NCBI GenBank assembly: GCA_950106755.1 | Contig: OX467084.1 | Coordinates: forward strand, 37,761,213 to 37,825,212 | Direction: 5' to 3' | Length of the DNA: 64,000 nucleotides | DNA from: Climacium dendroides | Taxonomy: Eukaryota; Streptophyta; Bryopsida; Hypnales; Climaciaceae | The notes under the pieces: generated by a model | What the model was told of the DNA's origin: nothing | Seen by the model: the letters and a program-made list of their open reading frames with translations, nothing else | Databases searched by the model: none | In this document: positions 11,190 through 24,493 of the stretch, one piece after another | How positions within the stretch are numbered: the first letter of the stretch is position 1 | Layout of the letters: each line of letters begins with the position of its first letter | Position numbers and translations under genes: made by a program

Positions 11190-14174
11190 ATGGGTCGCAC
11201 TAGGAGGGTGAGTTCGTGATTTCTTCGCGGTTTTTATTCGACTGACAGGGTTTCTTCAGGCTTCTCGCATTGAGATTGCACGTTTTGACGATTAGGGTTT
11301 CAAGGACGAGATTTCATGGGGGTTATGTGATTTTGGTTCTTGCAGAAGAAGAAGAGAACACAGGACTCGACGCAGGAAAATGCGTCCACTCTTCCAGGCG
11401 AGAAAGTGCCCAAGAGCTTCGTGTTTTCGCGAGGGAAATTGCCAGCACTCTTGCGGAATTTGGAAAAGGATTTGCGCAAGGTTATGATGCCGCACACAGC
11501 TCTCAATCTCAGGGTATGGATCATTTCTATGCTATCTGAGTCTTATCTTGTTCCTTACGAGACAGATACGATCTTCGAAGGGAAACCCTAATTTGCCACC
11601 AAAGGTGTCTCGCCATTTTCCTCCTGGCCGTTAAATTGTGTAGGTAGGAAGAGTTTTGAAGTAGTATATTTTCGGTGAAGGACGAAAAGGACGAAATCCT
11701 AACGGAAGTCTTGGGATTGTGTTGTCTAACAGGAGTCGAAGAGGAATTCGTTGAAAGATTTTGTGCATGTGGCTGCACCTCTTGGAGTGACACATTTTAT
11801 GATTATGTCCAATACGAAGACATCTCCATATCTACGACTTGCGCGGAGTCCGCATGGGCCTACGCTAACTTTCAAAATACACGCCTACTCATTGGCAGCA
11901 GACATTGCCAGGATGCAAAGCCGGCCTCGTGCACCACCAGCAATATTCAAGAGTCCTCCCCTAGTGAGTTCTGATTTACTTCAGTACCCTGCGAAAGAAA
12001 ACATACTGGGAATGATTTGTTGCAATTTTTAATTAAACCACTGTTTTTAAGTAAATGCCTCCTGACCTGTAAAGGACCAAGAATCCCAAATTAGTTCTCA
12101 TGTATTTTTAGCAGATTCGAGTAGATCATACGGGGTCTTTCCTTTTTCCTATTTTTTTTATATATTTTCCAAATCATGGTATGTTCTTTTCTGATTTTCA
12201 TAGTCTAAACTCTGACCCCATTTGAAATATATATTTCACAGTTTGATTACCTCGATTGATCGTTTCCAAGCCATGAATCCTCGGTGCTCTTGGGGTCATG
12301 TTTCTCCAATACTGTGATTTTTTGAGTTCAAAAGAACATCATAGACATCAGAGTAAGCCTTGGAATTCATCATCTGGCTTGCGTTAAGTCAGTGCTGTAT
12401 TGACTGCAGAATCATGTGTGGATGTAGGTTGTGATGAATGGGTTGACCACAGGTGAAGAGCATCTGAAGCTGATTGCTGTTATTTTCCAGAATATAGTTC
12501 CTCCTATCAATGTTAACACGGTAAGTTCTCGCGGTGTCTTCATACTTGGCCTTCGCATTGCTTGCCAACTTGCGTCGCCTTCATTATTGTTATCTCATTT
12601 ATTTTGAGACCTTGCAACTAGTCTGAAGCAGTTAGTGTTTTGCTACAGGTGAAATTGAGTACCTGTCAGAGGGTGCTGCTTCTTAATTACGATAAGAAAA
12701 CCAAGTGCATCGACTTCCGACACTATTCTGTTTCAGCGCAACCAGTTGGCGTGTCACGGAATATTCGAAAGCTTGTGCAGCGCAAGAAGCTTCCTGATCT
12801 CAGCAAATTGAGCGATGTTAGCGAGTTTGTGAATAAGTGAGTCTTTACTCGACTATACTGTGTTCCTAAGTCACTAAAGGACCAAGGATTCATGGTTTTA
12901 AAATAACAAATTCAATTGCTTATATTGTGAAAAATGTAATTCAGATGGAGTCAAACCCTAAACCAGAACCACTGAAAAATGTAGCACATGTTGTTCTTAA
13001 GCAAATTTGAATTTAAACTGGACCCTAAGGCGCTCTCTACTTTGCGATTGGGAAAGATATAAGCGAACTGTAGGCTGATTTTGTTGGATTGCGCCCAATC
13101 TGCAGAACTGGTTATGGATCGGAGAGTGAAGCGGAAGATGAGGCAGCGAAGGTGGAGCTTGCTGATGAGTTCGGGAAAGGTAATCATGCTTCACAGCGAA
13201 GTGCCGTGAAGCTGCATGAAATTGGACCACGGATGACTCTGCAGCTTGTGAAAGTTGAAGAAGGTCTTTGTGACGGGGCGGTTATGTTCCACGAATTTGT
13301 GAAGAAAACTCCAGAAGAGATTTTGGCTCTGCGAAACTCCAAAGAGCAACGGGAAGCACTTCGAAAGCAACGAAGGGCAGAGCAGGAAGCGAACGTCAAG
13401 AGAAAAGAAGAAGATCGGAACAGCAAGAAGAAGAGGAAATTTGTGGAGGAGAAGCCGGAAGAAGACTATGATGTCGTAGCAGACGACGAAGCTGAAATGA
13501 GTCCTGATGAAGGTCCAATTGGGGCTGGCGGAGTGGATAAGGATGACATGGAGGATGCTGATTGGTACAGGCAGGAAGTTGGGGAAGAACCTGATGAAGG
13601 TGAGTTTTAATTACCTTTTTATGTGTGGTTCCAGTTCCCTTTTTAATTAACCTTATCTCTAATGTAGTTCTAATCACCCGTCAGATTTGTAAGAAACCTT
13701 ATGCCCTGATAATATGTTGGAATTTCTTCCTTTCGTGTGAAATGGTGCATTTAATGAGGTTCTGGAGTTCCTTATTTTCTTATTTCCTTTTGAAGAATGT
13801 TTCTTCTGAATCTTCCAGGCATCTAAAGACATTTCAAAGCCTAAAGTCACAAGATCTGACCTTCTACATTTGCAGGTTTCTTGGCTGGCCAGTCTAGTAG
13901 CAGAAGACCGCCCAACAAGTATAATTCTCATTTTGCCAATAAGCGAGGCAGCGGAGAGAAGAGGCCAGAGAGAAGGACAGAGAAATCCGATCGGAAACCT
14001 GGTGGGAATTTCGGGAAATCTTTTGGCAAGAAATTTGGGGAGAAGAATGATAAGTTTAGGGGGAAGTCACGGTCGGGTCATCAGAAAGGTGAAGGCCAAG
14101 ACAAGTTTAGCCGGAACAGGAGTTCGGGGCGTGGCGATAAGGATGGACGTCCCAGCAAGAAGAGGAAACATTAG
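11190..14174 (+). CDS. PPAN: Peter Pan-like Brix-domain ribosome biogenesis protein, 7 exons
   Basis: Exons: 11190-11207, 11346-11513, 11733-11963, 12428-12520, 12649-12836, 13106-13599, 13876-14174. They total 1491 nt, giving 496 aa, and all introns are GT-AG with matching phases. The protein starts MGRTRR. A Brix domain runs from about residue 27 (KVPKSFVFSRG) to about 297, and includes the PYLRLARSPHGPTLTFKIH segment and the family's closing IGPRMTLQLVKVEEG motif. The remaining ~200 residues are Lys/Glu/Arg-rich and end in a Gly/Lys/Arg-rich basic tail. Peter Pan/SSF1 proteins bind pre-rRNA in the nucleolus and are needed for processing and assembly of the large subunit; the basic tail fits RNA binding and nucleolar localisation. 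The 6-codon first exon followed by a telo-box-containing intron is typical of plant ribosome-biogenesis genes. Confidence 0.95.
12066..12302. mobile_element. GGACCAAG-family element in PPAN intron 3
   Basis: Starts CCTGTAAAGGACCAAGAAT and ends near CTCTTGGGGTCAT. The first ~65 bases align with the element in protease intron 1 (9475-9665), including the GAGCAG/TAGCAG and TCATAYGGG blocks. The ends are degenerate inverted repeats. Confidence 0.55.
12866..12985. mobile_element. Partial inverted copy of GGACCAAG element in PPAN intron 5
   Basis: CACTAAAGGACCAAGGATTC followed by a TTATATTGTGAAAAAT-like block matches the reverse complement of the right half of 9475-9665. The other end is missing or unrecognisable. 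Confidence 0.5.
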
Positions 14175-14984
14175 CTCTGTAGTACTTCAGACTTAATCAC
14201 TTACATATCATACTGAGTTTTTGTACTTCTATCCTGGTTACGGTATTCAAGTGTCGATTACGGTATCCTGCACTGCTAGCTAGCATGACGAATTGCTGAT
14301 TTCGAAGGTTCTGGAATTCAAAATCTTTCGTTTGATAATCACTACCTGCAGGGTCTTGGGACTAAATATCAGTATATCAGTATCAAAATCTCACAGCGTG
14401 TGCCCAAGTGTATTGATTATCGTATACAGTTGATTTGAGTACATTCTTGATTTCACTACAGTGGCTATTGTCCCTCCCAATCGCTTGTAAGCTTGTTGCT
14501 AATTTTTGACCAGTCGTAACATATGAGAGAGAAGGACGTCATCATTAATTAATTGAACGGCAGTCTGAATATAATCCTCCACATCTGCCACTTGTCTGGA
14601 AATTGGGAAATTGAAGTGAAGTGCAGAAATTGAATCAGGCTACTTTCATGCCCACATTAATGCAGCATCTGTGGCGACTCGCAGCAGGTCATTTTTGCTA
14701 CGTGATTAACCCTTCAAGGACGGGCCCATGACCACTGATTTCAATCCTGTGCTGCCCATCATTTTTCCATCTTTAGTTACAGTGAAGTCATCCAAAGGAC
14801 AAAAAATTAACCCTTTGGACTGCGTCGATGTCCACAATGTACAGATTGACATTCTTGTTTCTTTCTCATTACTGCTTGGATGGAAGTCATCCTAATTTGT
14901 GGAAATACTTTATCAAGTTGTCCTATCTAATGGTTGGATCTAGAGTTACTAGAGTACATCATCATACTACTAAAATCACAAGGT

Positions 14985-15154
14985 CTTCCATAATATCACA
15001 TTTTTACATTGTGTGATATTACAAAGGTTCAATCCCTCTATAATATCATATTTATACGCAATGTGATATTACAGAGTTCAAACGGCCATTTCACCTCTGT
15101 AATACACACAGTGTAAAAACGTGATATTACAAAGGTATAGTGATATTATGGAGG
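14985..15154. repeat. Cluster of three consecutive hairpins with ATATCAC arms
   Basis: Three adjacent ~40 bp palindromes have arms of the type CTCTRTAATATCAC and GTGATATTACARAGG. The whole block is bounded by CTTCCATAATATCAC on the left and its near reverse complement GTGATATTATGGAGG on the right, so it looks like a small foldback element. Confidence 0.75.
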
Positions 15155-16042
15155 TTTCATATTTCTTAATTTCACGCTTCATTTTACTTTCACAATTCTA
15201 TGATTTTTTAAGCTCTAAATGTTTTCAATTCTAATGTTCTTTTCTTACTAACAAATGATTTGAAGCAATTTTGGATTCTACAACAAAGTGTTTACAAAGT
15301 CTTTGCAATTTAACAAATTTGCATTTCAATTCTTTAAATTTGGTCACCATTGTTTGTAAGTGAAGGAATTTATCAAGTGGTGGTGTCCTTGCAATGTTTT
15401 CATGTTTGCAAAGATTTTTTTGTAAAAAATATGATGCAAAGATTTTCTTTAATTACTTTCTATTGCACAATATATGTATTTATAAAGAATATTTTATGAA
15501 GATGTCAATATTTTCATTTAAAGATTATACATACTTTATTAATCTACATTCTATCACATGAGAAATTGATGAAAGTAATATAGTTAATGCATAGCAAAGC
15601 AAGCGCCAATCACTAGTATTTTTCTAAAATTACAAATGTAGAAGTATCTTAAGTAGTTGACCAAGCAAAAATAGCATTGACTCTAGTTCAAAACTAGATT
15701 TCCAAAAATGAGATCATAGATTTAAAGCACACAAAAATTTCAAAAATTGACCATGTCAAGAGAACTTCATTTCAAATCCACTCCAACAAATTTTACTCAA
15801 AAGATGATAATATTTTGCATGTAATGGAATTTTGAAGGAAATTTGAAATTTTTCTTCACAAATTTATAAAAAAATATTGGTGATAGCATATGTGAATCTA
15901 ACCATACAAATGGAATCTAAAATTCAAAATCTACAACTATTTATTTGTATACCAATTCCAAAAAATTCTTCCAAATAGTATTTTATGATGATTTTTCTCA
16001 AATTGTCAATTTTAGAAAAGACTTTGTACATTTAGGGGTTAG

Positions 16043-16190
16043 CCCTTAAACATCGACGAGCACATTTGAAGCCTAATGGATATCAAAGAAGACAAAAGTG
16101 CAACTATTCATCCTCATAAATTTGTTGTGAAAAGTGGAGGTCTTCTATACTAGTTTGACTTCAATCTAAGCTTCTACATTTGCCCTTGCC
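16043..16190. mobile_element. Degenerate copy of the TTAA-flanked MITE seen at 28225
   Basis: CCCTTAAACATCGACGAGCA begins directly after GGGGTTAG. The interior shares GCAACTATTCATCCTC and TAGTTTGACTYCMATS-like blocks with 28225-28448 in the same order and spacing. The right end is not recognisable. The preceding GGGG looks like the right end of another element, so two insertions appear to share one former TTAA (now TTAG at 16039-16042). Confidence 0.65.
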
Positions 16191-18634
16191 AAAAAAAAAC
16201 GGGCAAATTTTTGCTAAAATCTTACTTACTCATTCCTTAAACATGCAAAAAAAATGTTTGAAAAATAGATGAAATCACCAAAACCTTCTTAGAAAAACAC
16301 TAGATTCACCAATATTCAAATAATTTTGTAGATGAACATACATATATAAATGATTCTATCCATTTTTCCTTATTTGCATACATTCCAAGGTAAAAGTCAC
16401 TCTACCACCAAAAAAAATGGTGCCATTCATCCCACCTTCAAATTTAAAGGGGTTCAATGTCATGCTCTAATTTGTTAGTGCCCAAAATATAACCTGTGGA
16501 CCAATAGTCATAAATTATCTTATTTAGAATGTACAACAAGATTCTATCACGAGTTGCAATCAAGTACAAGAATCCATCTAAATTTAGTCTTAGAGGGTGG
16601 TTTGAAGAGCTCTACATACTCTGCAAATGTGACATGAACTTAAAGCTCATTTTCAAAGAAGCTATATAAAAATTGTCCCCATCCACTTTGTTGTTTGTCA
16701 AACTATTTATTGTTATTGGATTGGATTGAGGATGTTCTAACCCCATCTTTGCAAGGCCAGGATCACTCACATGTTCACTTTTATATTCCTACTTTCAACA
16801 TCTTTGTGACTAGTCTTCTAAAAAAGGTGTGATTCTCAAGAGTATATGCCAAGGTCTTCCAACTTCAAGGGGATTGGGGGGTATCTTATAAAACAAAATG
16901 AGAGGTCAACAATTTTTGTATCTCTTTCTTTTCTAGCTTCTTCTTTGAAAAGCTCTTGAAATCTTGAGAAAGTTTTCATATGTATTTGGTCTTGTTGGTG
17001 AGCACATACAAGTGACCCAACTAATTTTTCCATTATTGTATTGGTGGATCATTAAGGTAAGATTTATGGCAAGTGACATGATGAGGCTCACATATGATTA
17101 GACCCTAAGAGTGATCATTTTGTAGTTCCTCTAGCAAGTGAGAAGTGCAACAATGATTTAAATTGCAAGTGTCATATATCATTAAATGTGGTTCTAAAGA
17201 CAAACTTTTGTGCTAATGCAAAACTCAATTCATAGAATTTTGTGCCAAATACACAATAACATTATATTTGCAATTGTAATTGAGCTTTGTATGCTTCAAC
17301 CATATATAATTGGCCTTTAAGGGAGGAATGTAGAATTTATGTGTCTACCAACACGTATAATATTGATTTTTATTATTTTTTATTATTAATAAATCATAAA
17401 ATATCAAAACAAATAAAATGATCTTTGAAAATGAAGTAAAAAAGTGATTATTTCTCACAAGATAGACTTAAATATTGTACTTGAGGGATTCCTTTTCTTA
17501 CCCAAATAACCTCTAAATACACAAAGCCCCCTCATGGGACACTTGGAATAACATGCAAGCTTAAATGACCTCAATTTTGACATAGTTATTATTTTTAATT
17601 ACAATAATATAATTTTTATTTCAATTGATGTCTAGGAGTAAAAGTTATGCCACCCAAAGCCTCCAAAGTACTTCAACTTGATAAAACTTCTAATTTTTTT
17701 AATTATAGATTTTTTTGTCTACATAGATAGAATTTCTTCATTTTATTTTGAAAAGTGATACAAAAATTACCAAGCTTCTTGTTTTCTAGGCAATTAGAGC
17801 ATTTTCTTAAAAAAAAAAAAAAAAGGATTCATCTAAGTTCCTTGAGGTACGATTCATTTGATAAAACAATCTCATTGTTTGGATTAGTGTGCTTCAATTC
17901 TCTCTTAGAGCTATTAATGATTTAGTTTTTCCTTTTATTTGGTAGCTACTTCTACTTAACAATTTTTTAAAGCATGAAAATCAAGTTCCCTTTTTAGAAA
18001 AAAAATTCTTAGATTTTCAACTCATTTCTCCATTGTATAGATTTTTTACCTCAAAATTTTTGGTGCAATATTAAAGTTAAAAGGACTCAAAGATTTGTAT
18101 TCTAATCACACAAAGTGCAAGAAGACTTGAATTCTTCACTTTTTAATGCAAAGGTTTCTAAAAACCTTCACTTGTCAAAGGTTTCTAAAAAATTTCCACA
18201 TAATCTTAAATGTCTAGTGCAAGATCCTGTATTAAGGTATGCAAAAAAATAAGTTTCAAAGTTTTTTTGCCATAGTATTGCAATTTTGAGTGCTTTTGGT
18301 GAAAATGGCCTTGGAGCCTTAAGAGATAAATAAATCACCTTTAGTCAAAAGTGACATCATGAGACTTGAAAGTTTCTAAATAGAGATACCTAGTGTTGCT
18401 TAACTACTGATCCCTAAAGTCCTAAATATCCCTACAAGAAATACTTAAAAATTTGGGCAAACTCCCATGATCTCAATTTTTGGCAAGATAGAAAAACATA
18501 TTAGCTATCTAACTAATATATATTTTCAAACTAAATACTATTTCTTCTAAAAGCATAATGAAATGGTTGCTAGCATGTGAGCCTAAGATCTTGAGCCCAT
18601 GAGCTTAGGAGCCTAGGAACCTAGGCTCTTATAT

Positions 18635-18850
18635 TATAAATACCTATGGTATAGGCACCTTCCATGATTATAGCATATTTGTATTATAGGTGTCTATATT
18701 ATAAGTGTATATGTTATAATCTTCTTCTATGATTATAGAATATTTATATTATAGGTGTCTATGTTATAAGTACCTTCCATGGTTACAAGATACTTATGTT
18801 TATAGGTACATATGTTATAAACACCTTTAATTGTTGTAGAATACCTACTT
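18635..18850. repeat. Degenerate ~58 bp tandem repeat (TTATAGGTGTCTATRTTATA)
   Basis: About four units of the type ATTATAGGTGTCTATRTTATA...TTCYATGATTATAG. The unit and the sequence after it resemble the first ~110 bases of the window, so the array belongs to a dispersed family. Confidence 0.65.
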
Positions 18851-19703
18851 ATACCTAGGCTCAAGACTTATAGGCTCGCATTTCTAAGCTCACATGCAAA
18901 TATGTTTGTGGATGTCCTTAACCACATCTACTTGAGACCATCTATCATGACTACTATGGGAGTTTTTCACTGTGATGGCAAAAAACTCTCCTAGAGTTGG
19001 CTAGTGGAGAGTAAATGGGACCCTAACCTAAATTGCCTTCTAAGCATTGAACTCCTAATGTATTTTTTTTGTAATATTTTAATTAAATCAAGAATTAAAC
19101 AACCTTAACTAAAAAGAGGGTGGCACCCCAAAATCATTCACTTAGGTGCCCTAAAATTCTCAAATCATGTCAACACATATATTATAAGAATAGGGTAACC
19201 TCTTAGACCAAAACCTTCATAAAAATTACTAATTTGAACCCTAAATGAGTTAAATTGGATCCTAAAAAATAATCACAATACTCACCAACACCTCCAAGCA
19301 ACCATGCAATGACCCATGCACCTTACCAAAGTCCCTAGATTCAATGCTACACATTCAACCATTCATTTTAGGCAATTAAGTTTTTACTCCTAGGTGATCA
19401 TTCCAACAACCCAACCCTAATTTTAACTCAATTTGAGTAGCTCTTCTGCATGTGCCCTAAAACCCCTAAAAAATAGAACTCCCTAATCATGCATTCTTTT
19501 TAGATATCCAAATTATATGAGCTCATGGAAAATACACTCAAACTTGCAAGCCCAAGCATGGATTATAATTATCATTACATTTAAATCATTTGGATTCACA
19601 AGAACATTAAAAGACACAACCCAATTCCTCACTAATAGGACGGCTAACTTCCTTTTACAAAAATAGTTGCCATTGCTTCATCCTTGCTCTAAATCAGACA
19701 AGC

Positions 19704-19979
19704 CTAGGCTTTTTGAAAAGGCAACTTCAAAGCACACCTTCCCACCAATTTTCAACTCAATCTGCATTGTCATGCTCCCGCTATTGCTCTTCAAAGTTTT
19801 AGCTCCAAAAGTCTTGCCGCAACAAACCTTCCTCCAAAAAACTAACCACCACCACCACCTCATTTGCAATCCAATAGGTTTGAGACTAGGCTTAAAACAA
19901 AGCCAACTTCAAGGTACACCTTACACCAATTTTCAACTCAATCCACATTGCCATGCTTCCACTATTGTTCTTCAAAATT
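19704..19979. repeat. Imperfect direct duplication (~95 bp units)
   Basis: Two units at about 19704-19799 and 19888-19979 share CACCAATTTTCAACTCAATC and CATGCTYCCRCTATTGYTCT. The open frames across it come from this repeat. Confidence 0.7.
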
Positions 19980-22900
19980 AGCCGACCAAGTCTCTTTCAA
20001 CTTTCTCCATCACTTTCAAGCAATTTTCCATCTAACCTAGAAAAACTCCACTTTCCACCCATTTTCACCCCATAAAATGGTGAAAACCTACTTGATAAAT
20101 TGTCCCTAAATTTTCCTTACCCTAATCTCTAATGATTCATCCTTAAAACGCTCATAAATCACAAAATTGCTCTCAAAAACACACACATGAAAAAATTTGA
20201 GAAATTGGAAGAGAGAGAGAGAAAGAGCTTCAGACCCTAATTTTGCTTATATCCAATTTTCTAACGGACTAATTTTTCCAACCACATTCATCCAACACTA
20301 ATTTACTGTAAAATTGCTAATTTACTAAAAAATACTTGAAATTGGTGACAATTGTGCTAATTTAGTGTAGATTGCACTAGTTTATTGGAAAACCCTTTCA
20401 ATTACTATTTTTCTCCCAATTTAGTGTTTTTACCACTAATCTAGTGTTGTAGTAGTAGTTTAAAGTCTACTCATTTTTGTGATTTTTTATATTTATTATT
20501 TTTGTGTTTTTTATTTTATTTCTAGTTTCATCTCTTATTTTTAGTTTTTAGTTTTAATTTATTTTTTAATATTTTTTATATTCCCTATTTTTTTGGTTTT
20601 CACTTTTATATTTTTTATATTTGTTCTTTATTTTTGGTTCCTAAATTACCACTAACTTCATTTCCTAATTGTAATGTTTTTGGTCCCTATTTTTCACCAT
20701 CCTACCAATTGCCTAATTTGGTTACTTTACTAAATCTTGCTTAAAGTTCTTTTTGTTTAGATTTTCTATTCTTTACTAGAATTTTATCTTAATTTCCACC
20801 TAATTGTAATTTTTTAATTTTGGTACTAATTTTCTAAGGTTTCTATCACTATTTAATAAAAAAACTCCCAAACTTCTAACTATGTCTTAATTCAAAGTAC
20901 TAATACTTCCGAATTCACAATTCCACTCCTTTTGTTTAGGATTTTTTTACTTAAACATTTGTGAGCCGATATCTTGGCTCACACCTACATCTATCTAAAT
21001 GAACCCAACAATGGTTTGATATACCATGTCTCTAATGAAAACTCTACAAATAATTAAAACCATGAGAAGAGAAAAATGAATGTCATCTTGCACATGGCAT
21101 GATCTCCAAATTGATTGAACTCTTTAACCTCTCCAACTTAGAATCTTCCTATCTCTCAACAACCATTCCTTCTTTCTTCAACCATGGAATCAATAATTGG
21201 TGAAATACCTTCACTCTTTAGGATATTTACCACAACTAACACAACTCTATCTATTAGATGTTCTATCTTAGGTGCCTATATTGTGTCTCCTACTTGAAAT
21301 ACGACTCTTGCAAATCTAACCATCTTTATTACCAAATTGTGACAAACCTCCCATAACCCATCTACAACTAGAACACAATCTTCAAACCACAATTTATTAT
21401 TCGTACTAGTTATTGGTTGGGCAATGACTTGGTAGAATTAGCCATACTACCCAAGTGAAGGCTATGATGTACACAAGCAATTTAACCTTACGGCTCGACC
21501 AAATAAGTTCCTTGCTTTAAGAAGATTTTTTGATTCTCCGTTAGATAATCTTCTAGACAAGGGAATGTCACTTAAACAATAAGCCCTTTTTTATATTTCT
21601 GCCTCCTTTCCTTCAATCTAAAATGTCTAGTATGTTTTCCATTCATTCTCCCTATGACCCCTCACCTTCTCAATTCTATGTCATAATTTTTCACATTTTT
21701 ACATTATAATATCATGAACAACCTAATTTGATTTTTAAAGGATGCTTGCCAAAAAAAACTCAAAGTACAACAACACTTTGACCAATCTTTTTTTTAATCA
21801 TTTAGCAAAATGAAGCCAACTCACTCATCTTTTATGTGAATCAAGTGCCCCATAAAAATTGGGCTGGTTCATTTGATGCCATTTTTGACGGTAGAGGCTT
21901 GGGTAGAGGCCATTTTAGTGTCATTTTTCCAATCACTTTGATATTGAGTTGGCAAGGAGGTTGGCACTAAATTATCTTGATAGCATTTTAGTACACCTGA
22001 AGGGAGACCAACCTAATTCCATCCCTTACTTTTGGCCCCAATTCTATTTGTTCAAACATCCAAATATGTTTGGAAAAACATTCAAATTTCTTCAAGATTT
22101 TAACAAAATCAATGGGTTAATGTCAAAATGGGTAACATGTCAATACTTGATTGGTGGGAATTTATGTGCCAATAGTTACATGGAATGGCGACTATGGTTT
22201 TTGCTAGAGGATAGATAGACCCCATCAATGATCCCGTAATTAGTTTATGGAGTTTAGTACAATATGCTACCTTCAAGACAAACACACACACACACATCAA
22301 CTTTGGCTACCGTGAGAGTGAGCACTATTAAAAAAATAGAAAAAAAAAGAAGCAAATTTTGCAAGTTGTAAAGGTTTACTGGGAATACTACAACACGAAA
22401 CTGATGAAATAGATTCTAATTCCAATGTGGAGGGAGTTGCAAATTGACTATCCAACTCTACTAGTTGATGCAGTCTTGTCTAAAATCTAATTTTTTTCAA
22501 AGATTTTCTCTAATGTACATTTAAACGGGTATGTTTGCAACTAATGTTAAAGAATGTTGTTACTGAGGATCTTAGGAATGAAACCAGACCTTCTTAGGAA
22601 TGAATTCAGACCTACTTCTAGACTGGATTCAAATTACATTACCAACATCACCCCTCACACCAACAATGTACCTTATTTAGCAACTGGAAATTTGAACTAG
22701 CAATGGAGTGAATTTTAGCCAGTTCTGGACCCCCAGAGGATAAGGAATTGATTGAACTGTAAGTTAAGTTAAACGTGACCAGTACTTACTGTGTTCAATG
22801 GACTGCAGAAGCATGAGCACTACTGCTAATAAGTTAACTTTTAAGTTTTGTTTTGCCTTCCTTTAAAAATAAAAGATTTAAAAAAATTATTGAAAAAAAA

Positions 22901-23879
22901 AAGTTAACTTTTAAGTTTACTCATCATGTTCCCGGTCATATGCATTATGATCATTACTGGAAGCTTGCAACTTCAAAACAATCACCCACAAGAGTTAAAT
23001 TCCTGCATATTGGTAACTTCTAATGACACAAAAGCTGCAACCTGGCATTCATAACATTCAGTACTAGCTTTCAGAGAGGCGGCCTTTTTTTCCCTCATCC
23101 ACAAATAACATCCACATGGGGAATTAAAGTAAACTTGGGTACAAAAGTACCTGGGTACCGGGATTGTGGCAGTACATCTATGGAGTGCTCTTTTCTTTTT
23201 GCTAAATCCCAGACCAGCCAAACAAATCAAGTGGGAAGTGGAACCGTGATTGGTAGTGGTATGGCCCCCATTCCTCTCACTGCAACATCCAAATCTGTTC
23301 ATTTTTATGACAGTTTCAGGGCATTGATGTTGAAAGGGGTAACGTGTCAATCCTTCATTGGTGGGAACTCAAGTGCTTATGGACAATTATGGGTTCTCTA
23401 CTCTAAAATAAACAGATTATATGGATTATGTCTCCATTGTTAGTTTACCATACTAGTGAAGATGCAAAATTAATATCCCTATAAAATTACTGTAAATGAA
23501 AATGATTAATGTGTAATAATATTTTAGTATCGAATCTCTAAAGCAATTCGATGTTTTTTGGCCCAATAGTGTTTCTAAGTACGCAAATCCAAAGCATGGG
23601 TAAAATCTCCATTTATATTTATTTATTAACAATTTTGACTATAGGATCTTTTAGTTAACTTAATTGAGTACATCCTTCTAAAATTTTACAATAAGGATAG
23701 TTTGCCAATTGCAAGATCATGATGCTTGAATTTCAAAAAGAAATATTTTCAACTCTTTCCAAATGGTTAGGTTTTATCTTTCAAGATTTTTATACAAAAA
23801 TGTGTAGATCTGACAACTTACTTCTCTCCATAATATGTTGAAGAAATCAATCGAAAAAATATATATAATTTCAACAAAA

Positions 23880-24493
23880 AATATTTCATATTCATGCTTG
23901 AAAAATAGTAAGTAGAATGAAGTAGAGTATGATTTAAAATACTAAATTGTTAAAAATTTAGTTATGGAATTGAAAAATGACAATCCCAATAGTTGTAATG
24001 TTGTAATAAAGAATCTACATCCAGTACTCTTATTTTTTTCAAAAATACTGAAAATCAAAGACTTCTAAGGTTTATTTTAGAGTAGAGCTTGCATAATTGC
24101 CCACAAACTAAAACTCCTCACAACTTTCATCTTGTTAATCAAAATGAAATGATTCAAGAAACACAACTTTGAATCATTTCTTGAATCATTTCTTGAATCA
24201 AAATGAAATGATTAAAAGCTTTCCAAATATATACAAATCTCATAAACCAAGTTCAAATTTGTATTTCTTAAACAAGGTCATTTTTTTTAGTAGCCTAGGG
24301 AGCAATAGAACCTACATTTCATAAAATAATTTTTTAACCATGCAGTCAAAAGTTATGAAAATTATTGTGCCTAAAAGCTACTCCTCACCCACATATTATA
24401 TCAAAATTTCAAAGAAAAAGAAGAAAATTCCTTTTGTAGTGAGTTGCCCAAATTATATATATTGCCAAAAAAATGTATATGGGACTTTATGGG
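23880..24493. mobile_element. TTAA-bounded repeat copy
   Basis: The right end is GGACTTTATGGG followed by TTAA (24494-24497). Reverse-complemented, this is TTAA then CCCATAAAGTCCC. The body aligns in order with 39300-39900: the ATCCCAATRGTTGTAATGTT block, the TTTATTTTAGAGTA block and the TCAAAAGTTATGAAA block. The left end is not clear. It is non-coding. Confidence 0.65.

Noticed and set aside
19667..19981. 104-codon open frame
   Set aside because: Consists of an imperfect direct duplication in AT-rich DNA, begins at a non-ATG codon, and has no homology.
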